Assembly (NCBI RefSeq): GCF_016786355.1
Contig: NZ_JADWYX010000067.1
Location: 1 to 49,939, forward strand
Source of the DNA: Frankia sp. AgB1.9
GTDB lineage: Bacteria; Actinomycetota; Actinomycetes; Frankiales; Frankiaceae
DNA: 49,939 nt
Direction: 5' to 3'
The notes under the pieces were generated by a model, which was not told where the DNA came from, did not search any database, and was given only the letters and a program-made list of their open reading frames with translations. Position numbers and translations under genes: made by a program. Below, piece after piece: positions 27,267-34,717 of this stretch (positions within the stretch are counted from its first letter, which is position 1; every line of letters starts with the position of its first letter).

Positions 27267-28148
27267 ATGGTGATGCGGTTCGGCGTGAGGCGGGGTAGTG
27301 CCGTTGACGGGCCGGTCCTGCCTGTTGTCGGTTCGGCCACACTGCGGGGGGCGGCGGGCGAGAGTCGGATGCCGAAGGCCATGGCGCAGCCGCGGGTGCT
27401 GTGGGCGGCGTGGGCGCGGGTGGCCGCGGGCAGTGGGATGCCGGGGGCTGATGGGCTTTCGGTCGCCGATTTCGCCCGGGACCTCGGGCTTCGGCTCGAC
27501 CGACTGGGCGATCAGCTGGCCGAGGGGCGGTATGAGCCGCAGCCGTTGCGCCTGGCGACGATCACGCGGGGTGGCCGGAGGCGGAGGCTCGGTCTGCCTA
27601 CCGTGCGCGACCGGGTCGCCCAGCGGGCGTTTCTCGAGGTCTGCCGCGAGGAGCTTGACGCCGACGCGGTCGAGGTGAGTTTCGCCTACCGGCGCGGGCG
27701 GTCGTGTCTGGACGCGCTGGCGGCGGCGGAACGGCACCGTGACGAGGGCCGGCGGGTGGTGCTGCGCACCGACATCGCGGACTATTTCGCCCGCATCCGA
27801 CACGATCTCCTCCTGGGGGCGCTCCCGTCTGGGTTGAGCGCGGACGGCGTGGCATTGGTCCGCGCCTGGATAGCGGCGCCGCTGCTCACCGAGCACGGCC
27901 TCGTCGCGCGGACCCGAGGTGCCACGACGACCCACACCATCAACACCGAAGACCTGGCCGCCATCAACACCGATCGGCGCCACCGAAGGAGTTTGTCCCC
28001 GTCACCGATCGCCGCGCGGGCCGCGACAAGATCCGCCTCGGCCGCGGTCAGCCTCTCCCGGGCCGCCGCGCACGTCAGCTCCAGGGCGGCGAGGTCCGCC
28101 CGCGCACCCTCGACCAGGCTCCACGCCCGCACACGACCATGCAGATAG
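27267..28148 (+). pseudogene. Truncated reverse transcriptase (CRISPR-associated type likely)
   Basis: ATG at 27267 follows GGAGG. Family homology runs to about 27920: ARVAAGSGMPGADGLSVADF, LAEGRYEPQPLRLATITRGG, GLPTVRDRVAQRAFLEV, FAYRRGRSCLDALAAAERH, then TDIADYFARIRHDLLLGAL with the motif A Asp at 169. The reading leaves the family just before the expected PQGxxxSP motif, and the YxDD catalytic pair is missing. The rest of the frame (to 28148) is antisense to another broken gene. The start lies 60 bp past the array 1 leader and faces away from it, as with CRISPR-linked RTs that act in spacer acquisition. A group II intron RT is the alternative, but no intron RNA end or maturase domain is seen. 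Confidence 0.8.
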
Positions 28149-28351
28149 CCACGGCCCAACCGCTCACCCCGCACAGCAGCGTGCCCGCCGAGCACCGTCT
28201 CGAACGGCGGCTCGGTCGGACCCGACTCCGTATCCGGATACGGCGCCGCCGCGTCCCGCGCCGCACACGCACGCGCGAACGCGAGCAGCCCGCCGGTGTC
28301 TCGCCGCCGGTACGGCACAAGCGGAAACAAGGTGCGGGGGCGCGAGTCCAT
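27782..28351 (-). CDS. Hypothetical protein, C-terminally truncated
   Basis: ATG at 28351 (MDSRPRTLFPLVPYRRRDTG) has a perfect AGGAGG site and starts just after the stop of the upstream reverse-strand gene, so the two are an operon. The genuine part (about residues 1-120) ends with a helical segment: VEGARADLAALELTCAAARE, then LTAAEADLVAARAAI. After about 27990 the reading becomes the antisense of the reverse transcriptase, so the natural C-terminus has been lost. No family is recognised. Confidence 0.5.
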   Translation of the reverse strand: MDSRPRTLFPLVPYRRRDTGGLLAFARACAARDAAAPYPDTESGPTEPPFETVLGGHAAVRGERLGRGYLHGRVRAWSLVEGARADLAALELTCAAARERLTAAEADLVAARAAIGDGDKLLRWRRSVLMAARSSVLMVWVVVAPRVRATRPCSVSSGAAIQARTNATPSALNPDGSAPRRRSCRMRAK

Positions 28352-28365
28352 GCCAGACCTCCTCA

Positions 28366-29199
28366 TCAGAACCGACCAGCGACATCGCCGACGGTCCCGG
28401 TCGGCACCCGCCGGACCGTCAGCAGCCAGGCCGGCGGCCCGAACTCGGTACGTGGCCACCCCTCGACGAGCGCAGCGGCCTCGCCGCGCCGGCGGCGCAC
28501 GTTAGCCGCCCGATACACCTCCACACACTGATCACGGAAAGACGAGATCACCCTGGCGCGCGCCTCGGCCTCGTCGACCAGACGCTCACGCCGCTCCAGG
28601 CACACCGCCAGCTGCACACGCAGAGCGTCCAGACGACCCTGGTCCGCGACCAGATCCGCACGAGCCCTCGCCGCCGCCCGCCGCGCCCGGGCCGCCGCGT
28701 CATCGCCACTCCGCGGGGCTTCAAGCTCCTCAGCCTCGCGGACAAGCCGCTCAGCCGGACTCCCCGCCACCCGCGCCACCAGCACATCGACCCTCGCCGA
28801 CACCTCGGCGATCCGCGTGTCCAGGCCGACGAGCGCCGCCGCCACGACCCCGCGCAGAACCTCATGCGAACCCGCGGCCGCCGAGGCGAGCTCCAGCACC
28901 ACCGGACTCGCCGCCCAGCCCGCCGGCGACACCGGAACCGCGGCCACCATCGACACGCCGACGGGCGGCACACCAGCCCGGCCATCCCGACGCCCCAACC
29001 ACCACAACCGAAACCGCGTCCTGGCCCCGAGGCCAGGAGCATTCCCCTTCCAGATGGCCTCCAGCCGTGCCGCGCCTTCGAGGTCCTGCCCCGGACCCCG
29101 CCCCACCACGAGCGACCCGCGAACCCATCTCCCGCCCCCGTAGCTCGACGCACCCCCCGACAGCCACACCAGACGGACGCACTCACCCGGCCACAACAA
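28366..29199 (-). CDS. Hypothetical coiled-coil protein (277 aa)
   Basis: The first 90 residues are Gly/Trp-rich (LVWLSGGASSYGGGRWVRGS, TRFRLWWLGRRDG). Residues about 105-230 form a long Ala/Arg/Glu helix likely to be a coiled coil (VLVARVAGSPAERLVREAEE, then DQGRLDALRVQLAVCLERRE). The C-terminus has WPRTEFGPPAWLLTVRRVPT. The start is uncertain (TTG at 29199 or an internal GTG), since array 2 begins within 80 bp and may have removed the original 5' end. The downstream gene starts within its stop region. The pair sits between arrays 1 and 2 and does not resemble any Cas family I know. Confidence 0.55.
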   Translation of the reverse strand: MLWPGECVRLVWLSGGASSYGGGRWVRGSLVVGRGPGQDLEGAARLEAIWKGNAPGLGARTRFRLWWLGRRDGRAGVPPVGVSMVAAVPVSPAGWAASPVVLELASAAAGSHEVLRGVVAAALVGLDTRIAEVSARVDVLVARVAGSPAERLVREAEELEAPRSGDDAAARARRAAARARADLVADQGRLDALRVQLAVCLERRERLVDEAEARARVISSFRDQCVEVYRAANVRRRRGEAAALVEGWPRTEFGPPAWLLTVRRVPTGTVGDVAGRF

Positions 29200-29277
29200 A
29201 CCCGACCTCTTCGCCTATCGCCAGGCAGAGCGGCACCTGCACCCTGCTGACCGCCGCGCCCGGATCCTGGCCCGCTG

Positions 29278-29890
29278 GTTTCAATCCGACTCGGATTTGG
29301 TGATCACCTGCACCACACACTGACCCCGGACCAGGCCGGTGGCCTCAAGTTTCAATCCGACTCGGATTTGGTGATCACCTGCACTCAGCTCGCGAACCTG
29401 AATGACGTCGGTCGTGGTGGGTTTCAATCCGACTCGGATTTGGTGATCACCTGCACCATCCACCTGGCCGGCCAGTACAAGAAGGCCCAGACGTTTCAAT
29501 CCGACCCGGATTTGGCGATCACCGGCACCAGACCTGCGCGAGTGTCTACGGACCGGGCTACACGGTTTCAATCCGACTCGGATTTGGCGATCACCTGCAC
29601 CGGCATTGTTCTGGCGATTGCGGCCGGTGTTCTACTGTTTCAATCCGACTCGGATTTGGTGATCACCTGCACCCGTGCTCATCTTCGGGGTCTTGCTCGG
29701 CTGGCTCCTGGTTTCAATCCGACTCGGATTTGGCGATCACCCGCACCTCGGACACAACTGAAAAGTGAGGACTAGTAGTGATGTTTCAATCCGACTCGGA
29801 TTTGGCGATCACCCGCGCCGTGATGAATCGGAGCAAGAGACGTTCTGGACCATCGTTTCAATCCGACTCAGATTTGGCGATCACCCGCGC
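29278..29890 (-). CRISPR. CRISPR array 2 (9 repeats, type-B repeat)
   Basis: Nine 36-bp repeats start at 29278, 29349, 29421, 29493, 29565, 29637, 29711, 29783 and 29855. Eight spacers are 35-38 bp. The plus-strand repeat shares GTTTCAATCCGACTCGGATT and TGGTGATC with array 1 but ends ACCTGCAC instead of TCTGGGAC. Toward the leader the repeats change stepwise: GGTG to GGCG, CCTG to CCCG, GCAC to GCGC, and CTCGG to CTCAG in the last. The crRNA strand is reverse (repeat end ATTGAAAC). A short match to the repeat end (CACCTGCAC, 29235-29243) suggests an eroded tenth repeat on the left. Confidence 0.98.
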
Positions 29891-30120
29891 AGCTGTCCGA
29901 ATTGTACACCGGCTGAGCTGCGGCTCTACAAGATCAAACCAGAACCTCCTCGCGGTGGTCGGCATCCCTCGCCACATTCGATCTTCAAATCCATCATCCG
30001 GTCAGGTCAGAAGGCATGTCGATCATAAGCCAGAACCTCTCCAGGGCCGGTCAAGGCGTCGAACGCTCGGACTGCTGTCTTCGTGACGGGGTCGCGCGGC
30101 GCGCCGAGCCGGTCCGTCTG
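29891..30120 (-). promoter_or_regulatory. Leader and promoter of CRISPR array 2
   Basis: It shares the opening AGCTG-CCGAATTGTACACCGG block with leaders 1 and 3. Reverse-strand -10 TACAAT (29901-29906) and -35 TTGTAG (29926-29931) are again 19 bp apart. A single GCCAGAACCTC remains at about 30030, while the other arm of the inverted repeat seen in leaders 1 and 3 was not found. GTCCGTCTG recurs at 30112-30120. Confidence 0.75.
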
Positions 30121-30638
30121 CTCGGGACGTCGGGCTGCTTGGCCTGGCCGCCTGGTCGCGGGGAGGGGTGGTGATCGTGGCCAGTCCGCCGCGGCTGCGG
30201 GTCGACGGGCGGGGAGTCGCAGTACCTGTGCTGGACGAGGAGGGCACGGGCGATGGCTCCACGCTCGCAGGTCCGGTCCAGGCCGGGGCCGGGCGTCGGC
30301 CGATTGGGCCCGCTGCCGAGCGCCGCCGGCGTCGGCGGGGCCGCCGGACGGGACGGCGCGCGCACCCGGGCGCTCGCGGCGGGGCAGGTGGACGTGACCG
30401 GCGCCGCGACACGCGGCCCTTCAGGGCGCGATGGCACCGGCGCAGAGGTCTCTTCCTCATGTCAGCCGGCTTCGCCGCCGGGGTTCTGTGCGGCTTCGCG
30501 GCCGTGGGGATGTCGGCCGTCGTGCTCACCTGGCTGGCTGCGCATCCCTGGCCCCGCGGATGGCGCGTGGGGCCACCGCACACGGGCGCGGGACACGTCC
30601 GTCTGGGACTCGTAAACGTGGGAATGGAAGGTGCTGTT

Positions 30639-30851
30639 GTGCCCCGCACGATTCGGATCAACGGAATCGACGTTCCTGCCATCGCGGACGAGATGACCGG
30701 CGCGGAACTCAAGGCCGCCGCGGGAATCGGGCCGGACCGCGTTCTCGTCAAGCAGGATCCGGACCGGAACACGATTGTCCGTGACGGCCAGCGGGTCAGG
30801 CTGGACGACGGCGACACGTTCGCTCACCACGCCCGCCATTCCAAGGCGTAG
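30639..30851 (+). CDS. Ubiquitin-like protein of a prokaryotic conjugation cassette
   Basis: The 70-residue protein is one beta-grasp domain of the multi-ubiquitin type: TIRINGIDVPAIADEMTGAE, LKAAAGIGPDRVLVKQD, TIVRDGQRVRLDDGDTF. These are the hallmarks of prokaryotic ubiquitin-like proteins found next to E2, E1 and JAB genes. The GTG at 30639 has GGAAGG; ATG at 30624 is an alternative. The frame also stays open to 30168 through an Arg-rich stretch and a hydrophobic helix (GVLCGFAAVGMSAVVLTWLA), so a membrane-anchored long form is possible. It ends ARHSKA without Gly-Gly, so either processing is unusual or the tail has eroded. Confidence 0.78.
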   Translation: MPRTIRINGIDVPAIADEMTGAELKAAAGIGPDRVLVKQDPDRNTIVRDGQRVRLDDGDTFAHHARHSKA

Positions 30852-30918
30852 CGCAGCCCCGCCCGCCTGAACCCCTCCGTTTCGAGGAAGCCGCATACTC
30901 ACCCCTGGGAGTAGTTCC

Positions 30919-31317
30919 GTGAACAGTCAACAGCGGCGCGTGTTCGCCGAGGCCGCGCAGCTGCTGTGCGCCTATCCGGCGCTGCAGGTCGCGGCCGACG
31001 GATCGTGGCTGCTGATCCCGGAGTTTCGGCTGCCCGCCGGGTGGGCGCCCGCACGCACGACGGTGCTGATCGTTGTCCCGCTGACCTATCCGGAATGCGG
31101 CCCGGACGGCTTCTACCTCGGCGATCGGCTGCGCCGCCGCAACGGCACCTCGTTGGCGCAGCCGGGACATTACTTCCGTGACTTCCACAACCCCTATGCC
31201 GATCGTGGGTACCGCTGGTACTGCCTGGAGGACCCCGAGCGTGGGTGGCGCTCCGACGTCGACTCGATGGTCAGCCTCGTCGAGGCGATCCGCACCTACC
31301 TCGGAACTGCGGACTGA
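30919..31317 (+). CDS. Prokaryotic E2-like ubiquitin-conjugating protein
   Basis: This 132-residue protein resembles the prokaryotic E2 family E. It reads FAEAAQLLCAYPALQVAADG, LLIPEFRLPAGW, TTVLIVVPLTYPECGPDGFY and YRWYCLEDPERGWRSDVDSM, then VEAIRTYL. Cys102 in WYCLED is the likely catalytic cysteine that accepts the ubiquitin-like protein. GTG at 30919 has a GGGAG site 7 bases away. It lies 67 bp behind the ubiquitin-like gene and 167 bp before the E1-like gene, the common order of such cassettes. Confidence 0.82.
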   Translation: MNSQQRRVFAEAAQLLCAYPALQVAADGSWLLIPEFRLPAGWAPARTTVLIVVPLTYPECGPDGFYLGDRLRRRNGTSLAQPGHYFRDFHNPYADRGYRWYCLEDPERGWRSDVDSMVSLVEAIRTYLGTAD

Positions 31318-31484
31318 CCCACACCGCGTGGCGACGCGACGGGTAACCGGAGGCTACGAAGCGGCACAAAGGCAGGTCCGCTGATCACTCGTCATGCAAC
31401 CGTCGGAGCCGGCCGGAGGCGGCTGGGCCGAGAGGGCCGGCGAGGGGTGTAGCTGGCAAGCGCGACTGGGCAGGTAGACGATCA

Positions 31485-32160
31485 GTGGCACTGACCAGAC
31501 GTCGGGACGCCCGGTGTGGCGATGCGACCAGATACGACCGGCAGCTCCGGGTGTTCGGGCCGGAGTCACAGCGGCGGCTCGACGAGCTGACGGTCGCCGT
31601 GGTCGGCGTCGGCGGAGCGGGGTCGCTGATCGTCCAGGGACTCGCGCACGTCGGCGTCGGGCGGCTGGTTCTCGTCGATCCGGATGTGGTCGACGAGACG
31701 AGCCTGGCCCGGCTCGTCGGCGCCCGCCCGCAGGACGCCCGTCGTGGCACCGCCAAGGTCGACGTGGCCCGGCGGACAGCACGGGCAGTGAACCCCGGTC
31801 TCAAGGTGCGGACGATCCGGCGTGCTGGAGGCCGCCGTGTGGCGGGAGTTGCGACACGTCGACGTGCCGATCGGCGCGGTCGACGCGCACGCGCCGCGCT
31901 GGGCGCTCAACCGGCTCGCGGTCCAGTACGGCCTGCTCTACCTCGACATCGGCGTCGACCTGACCCGGCAGGAAACGGCCGAGGCCAAGGGTGCAATCGA
32001 CGCCGGTGGCCGGGTCGCGGTGGTCCGGCCGGACGGCCCGTGCCTGCGCTGCCAGGACGGCTACGACCCCGTGCTCGCCGCGCGTGAGCAGGATCCGGTC
32101 CTGCGAGCCGCGCGCCGGGCGTCTGGTTACGACGCAACCAGCCACAATCACAAGGGAAAG
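31485..32160 (+). pseudogene. E1-like ThiF/HesA protein, frameshifted and truncated
   Basis: The first frame from GTG 31485 reads TRYDRQLRVFGPESQRRLDE with the nucleotide site GVGGAGS (41-47) and VDPDVVDETSLARLVGA. At about 31819-31822 one base too many shifts the family match to another frame: VLEAAVWRELRHVDV, GAVDAHAPRWALNRLAVQYG, LYLDIGVDL, VVRPDGPCLRCQDGYDP. Homology ends near 32130 (ARRASGY) and the remaining frame runs into CRISPR array 3. An intact enzyme would adenylate the ubiquitin-like protein and pass it to the E2. The frameshift could be a sequencing error, but the loss of the C-terminus is independent of it. No JAB deubiquitinase gene is present. Confidence 0.8.
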
Positions 32161-32378
32161 CACCCCTGCCCCGACGACCCTACTGGTCCGCATCACTGTC
32201 TCCACTATCGCGCAGGAGCCGAACTCCCGGGACCGGGCAGCCTCCTGTCACCGAGCTCAGACGGACAGCGCCACGCGCGGCATCGAGCACCCCGGATCCG
32301 CAGCACGGCAAGACGAGACTCCAGCCCACGCAAGCCGTCTCGCGCCCCCACGGACAACCTGCAGAAGGTGGGGACGCA

Positions 32379-32558
32379 GTTTCATCCGACTCGGATTTGG
32401 CGATCTCTGGGACTGGGACGAAATGCAAGTTGCCCGGGAAGATCTCTGGCGGTTTCAATCCGACTCGGATTTGGTGATCTCTGGGACCCTGAATAGTTCT
32501 GCACGTTCATGATGAGGTTTTCGTTTCAATCCGACTCGGATTTGGTGATCTCTGGGAC
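32379..32558 (-). CRISPR. CRISPR array 3 (3 repeats, type-A repeat)
   Basis: Repeats start at 32379 (35 bp, one A lost, and GGCG for GGTG), 32452 and 32523. The two spacers are 38 and 35 bp. The repeat is the array 1 type (ends TCTGGGAC on plus). The altered repeat on the left and the leader on the right give the same polarity as the other arrays. It abuts the truncated E1 gene. Confidence 0.95.
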
Positions 32559-32772
32559 AGCTGCCCGAACTGTACACGGGCTGACCTGCGCGTATGCAAG
32601 ATCAAACCAGGACCTCGCCCTGGAGATCGGCTCGCGGCGGCCAGTTCGATCTCCTCTCCGGACGTCTTCGCAGGTCGGGCATAAGTTGATCTTTGGCCAG
32701 AACCCCCTCGGCTGGTCGGCGTGTCGGAGGTTCTGGCTGGGCCGGTCCTCACTTGGCCAGTCGGTCCGTCTG
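32559..32772 (-). promoter_or_regulatory. Leader and promoter of CRISPR array 3
   Basis: It starts AGCTGCCCGAACTGTACACG, close to leader 1. The reverse strand has -10 TACAGT (32569-32574) and -35 TTGCAT (32594-32599) with the same 19-bp spacing. GCCAGAACC (32696-32704) and GGTTCTGGC (32729-32737) form the inverted repeat seen in leader 1, and GTCCGTCTG lies at 32764-32772. The block runs to within about 110 bp of cas6. Confidence 0.78.
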
Positions 32773-32883
32773 GTGCCGATGGGGCCGCTTCTGGGCTCTG
32801 CGGAGGGTCGCTTCCCCGCTGGAGGGTGGTCACGCCAGGATCGTGGCAGGGCGGCGACGCACGGCGGGTGCGGTGGTCGGCGG

Positions 32884-33816
32884 ATGGATCGACGGGGGTG
32901 GACGGTGCCGGCGCGGATTGTGGTGCGGCTGGAGGCGGATTCGTCGGGGGCGCCGCCGCCGCAGACCGGGCCGGGGGTCGCCGCCGCCGTACTCGCCGCC
33001 GTCGCGGCGGTGGACCCGGCACTCGCGCGACGCCTGCACGACGACCCGCCTCCGAAGCCGTATCGGCTGACGCCGCTGCTCGACGAGCACCACCAACCAC
33101 CACGCCGAAGCTCCCAGCAGATCCGGTTCGAGGTCGGGATTCTCGTCGACGCGCTGTTCGCCGGGTTCCACCACGCGCTGTCGAATGCCACGAGTTGGCG
33201 GATCGGCACCACGGCCTACCAGCCGGCCGGAATCGACATCGCCGCGTTGCTGCCCTATCCGGACCTCGCGAGCGAGTCGGCCCCGGCGTCGTCCTGGGGG
33301 TTCCAGCTCGTCACGCCGTGCGGGTTCGGCACGGCCCGGGAGGAAGGCGCCCGTCGGCGGCGGGTGTTCCCGGAGCCGGAATGGGTCTTCACGTCGCTGG
33401 CCCAACGCTGGCGGGCGAATGCACCCGCGCTGCGGACCGCCGACGGCGGCGCGTTCGATCTCGCCGGGGCGGTCGAGGCGGCCGAACGGAACCTGCAGGT
33501 CGTCGAGTTCGAACTGCGAACCGCCGAGCACCTCGTCAAACCACGCGTTCCACCGTTGCGCGGCGCGGTCGGCACCATTCGATACGCCCTCGCCGAAGCC
33601 GCGTCGGTCTCCATGGACGCCCGCCACGCGCTGTCCACCCTCGCCGCCTACGCCACGTACGCCGGGCTCGGCGACCGCACCACGGTGGGCATGGGCTACG
33701 TCCTTCCGCTCCCGGCACTGGGCCCACCATCTGGCACACGACTCGCGCCAGCGGCCACCTCCGGCGCTACGCGCCACCCGTCCGGCAGCACTGGACGGCC
33801 CCGGCGGTCCAGCTGA
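32884..33816 (+). CDS. cas6: Cas6 CRISPR RNA endonuclease
   Basis: This 310-residue Cas6 would cut the precursor crRNA within each repeat. N-terminal ferredoxin-like fold: ARIVVRLEADSSG, then ALARRLHDDPPPKPYRLTPL (His52). Middle: VTPCGFGTAREEGARRRRVF, PEPEWVFTSLAQRWRANAP, and GAVGTIRYAL. The end carries the Gly-rich loop YAGLGDRTTVGMGYVLPLPA diagnostic of the family. Start is ATG 32884 or GTG 32905; the GTG would put the first strand right at the N-terminus. It reads away from array 3 behind the leader. No other cas gene is adjacent; the repeat's shared hairpin half suggests it could serve all three arrays. Confidence 0.9.
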   Translation: MDRRGWTVPARIVVRLEADSSGAPPPQTGPGVAAAVLAAVAAVDPALARRLHDDPPPKPYRLTPLLDEHHQPPRRSSQQIRFEVGILVDALFAGFHHALSNATSWRIGTTAYQPAGIDIAALLPYPDLASESAPASSWGFQLVTPCGFGTAREEGARRRRVFPEPEWVFTSLAQRWRANAPALRTADGGAFDLAGAVEAAERNLQVVEFELRTAEHLVKPRVPPLRGAVGTIRYALAEAASVSMDARHALSTLAAYATYAGLGDRTTVGMGYVLPLPALGPPSGTRLAPAATSGATRHPSGSTGRPRRSS

Positions 33817-33942
33817 TGCAGTCGCCAGGCAGACCGGCAGGATTTCCGATCAGGATCCGTAGCATTCGCCGGCCCGGCGGGCGAGTTGACGGGGATCAGG
33901 CAACACGACAGCCCCAGTCGTGACCGCGGAGCGCGGCTCAGC

Positions 33943-34491
33943 CTAATGAGCCCCGGCGGGTACGTAATCCATCGTTCCGCCCGACTCGGCCCAGGACAGG
34001 CGGCTGGACCAGTCGGGCGGTGGCGCGACCGTCCACCAGGAGATCGTCGGGTTGTACGACCAGCGACCAGTCGCGCGGCTATGGCGCAGGACAACTGACC
34101 CCTGCCGTGCGAGCTGACTGAGGGCGTGCGCGAGAAAGACGGACGCCGTGTAGCGCTTGTCCTCGATGTGGGTGTGGCCGTAGATCTGGACGAGCCGAGC
34201 GAAGTCGTCCTGCCGCCGTCGCGCGTAGTCGTGCTCCACGACGCCGTACTCCACCCAGCGTCCCTGGTACGCGGCGACCACCGCCGGAAGCTCGATATCG
34301 AGCCCGAGTTCGTTGGCCAGACCGCCCAATCCATCCGGAGTGCCTGCCGGAGGCGGCGCGACCAGCCACTCGTACGAGCCGAGGAAGGGGTGCCCCTTCG
34401 TCAGCGGGCACTTGTAGGCCCACGACCCGTCGCCGCTTGCCGTGGGCCGCACGAACTCATCTGAGTGAAAAGGACACACTTGGCCATCCAC
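33943..34491 (-). CDS. Hypothetical protein with N-terminal Cys/His motif
   Basis: The 182-residue protein begins MDGQVCPFHSDEFVRPTASG, followed by YKCPLTKGHPF. The Cys/His spacing suggests a small zinc-binding N-terminus. The middle is helical (VVEHDYARRRQDDFARLVQI, then YTASVFLAHALSQLARQGSV), and the C-terminal stretch, with ATGRWSYNPTISWW, resembles a winged-helix end. Start is ATG 34491; no strong ribosome site is visible. No family is recognised. It is convergent with cas6. Confidence 0.65.
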   Translation of the reverse strand: MDGQVCPFHSDEFVRPTASGDGSWAYKCPLTKGHPFLGSYEWLVAPPPAGTPDGLGGLANELGLDIELPAVVAAYQGRWVEYGVVEHDYARRRQDDFARLVQIYGHTHIEDKRYTASVFLAHALSQLARQGSVVLRHSRATGRWSYNPTISWWTVAPPPDWSSRLSWAESGGTMDYVPAGAH

Positions 34492-34717
34492 GCGACCATT
34501 CTGGCGACGTCACGCATCTGGCCCACCACCGGCTGGCGACCGACGGGAATCACCGCCCACAGGGCGGGACCCACGCGGCATGTCGACGCGTTCAACCGGC
34601 GCCGTGCGACTGGGCCAGCTGGCGCCGGTGGCAGCGGGCGAACAGCTGGGGCACGCCGCAGCACAGCGGCGAGCTGGCGCGATGCCACTCGCGACGGGTA
34701 GCGGATGACGGATCGGG

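Noticed and set aside
27267..28148. Group II intron reading of the RT
   Set aside because: No intron RNA domain V or maturase end is visible, and the gene starts beside a CRISPR leader. It cannot be fully excluded because the gene is truncated.
27919..29250. Plus-strand frame of 443 codons
   Set aside because: Arg/Pro/His-rich antisense of the two reverse-strand hypothetical genes; those have ribosome sites and an operon overlap.
29908..30160. Additional decayed CRISPR repeats right of array 2
   Set aside because: The similarity there is to the leaders of the other arrays, not to the repeat.
26025..33816. Search for Cas1, Cas2, Cas10, Cas3, Cas5/7 or Cas9
   Set aside because: No motif or plausible frame for any of them was found; only Cas6 and the RT fragment can be supported.
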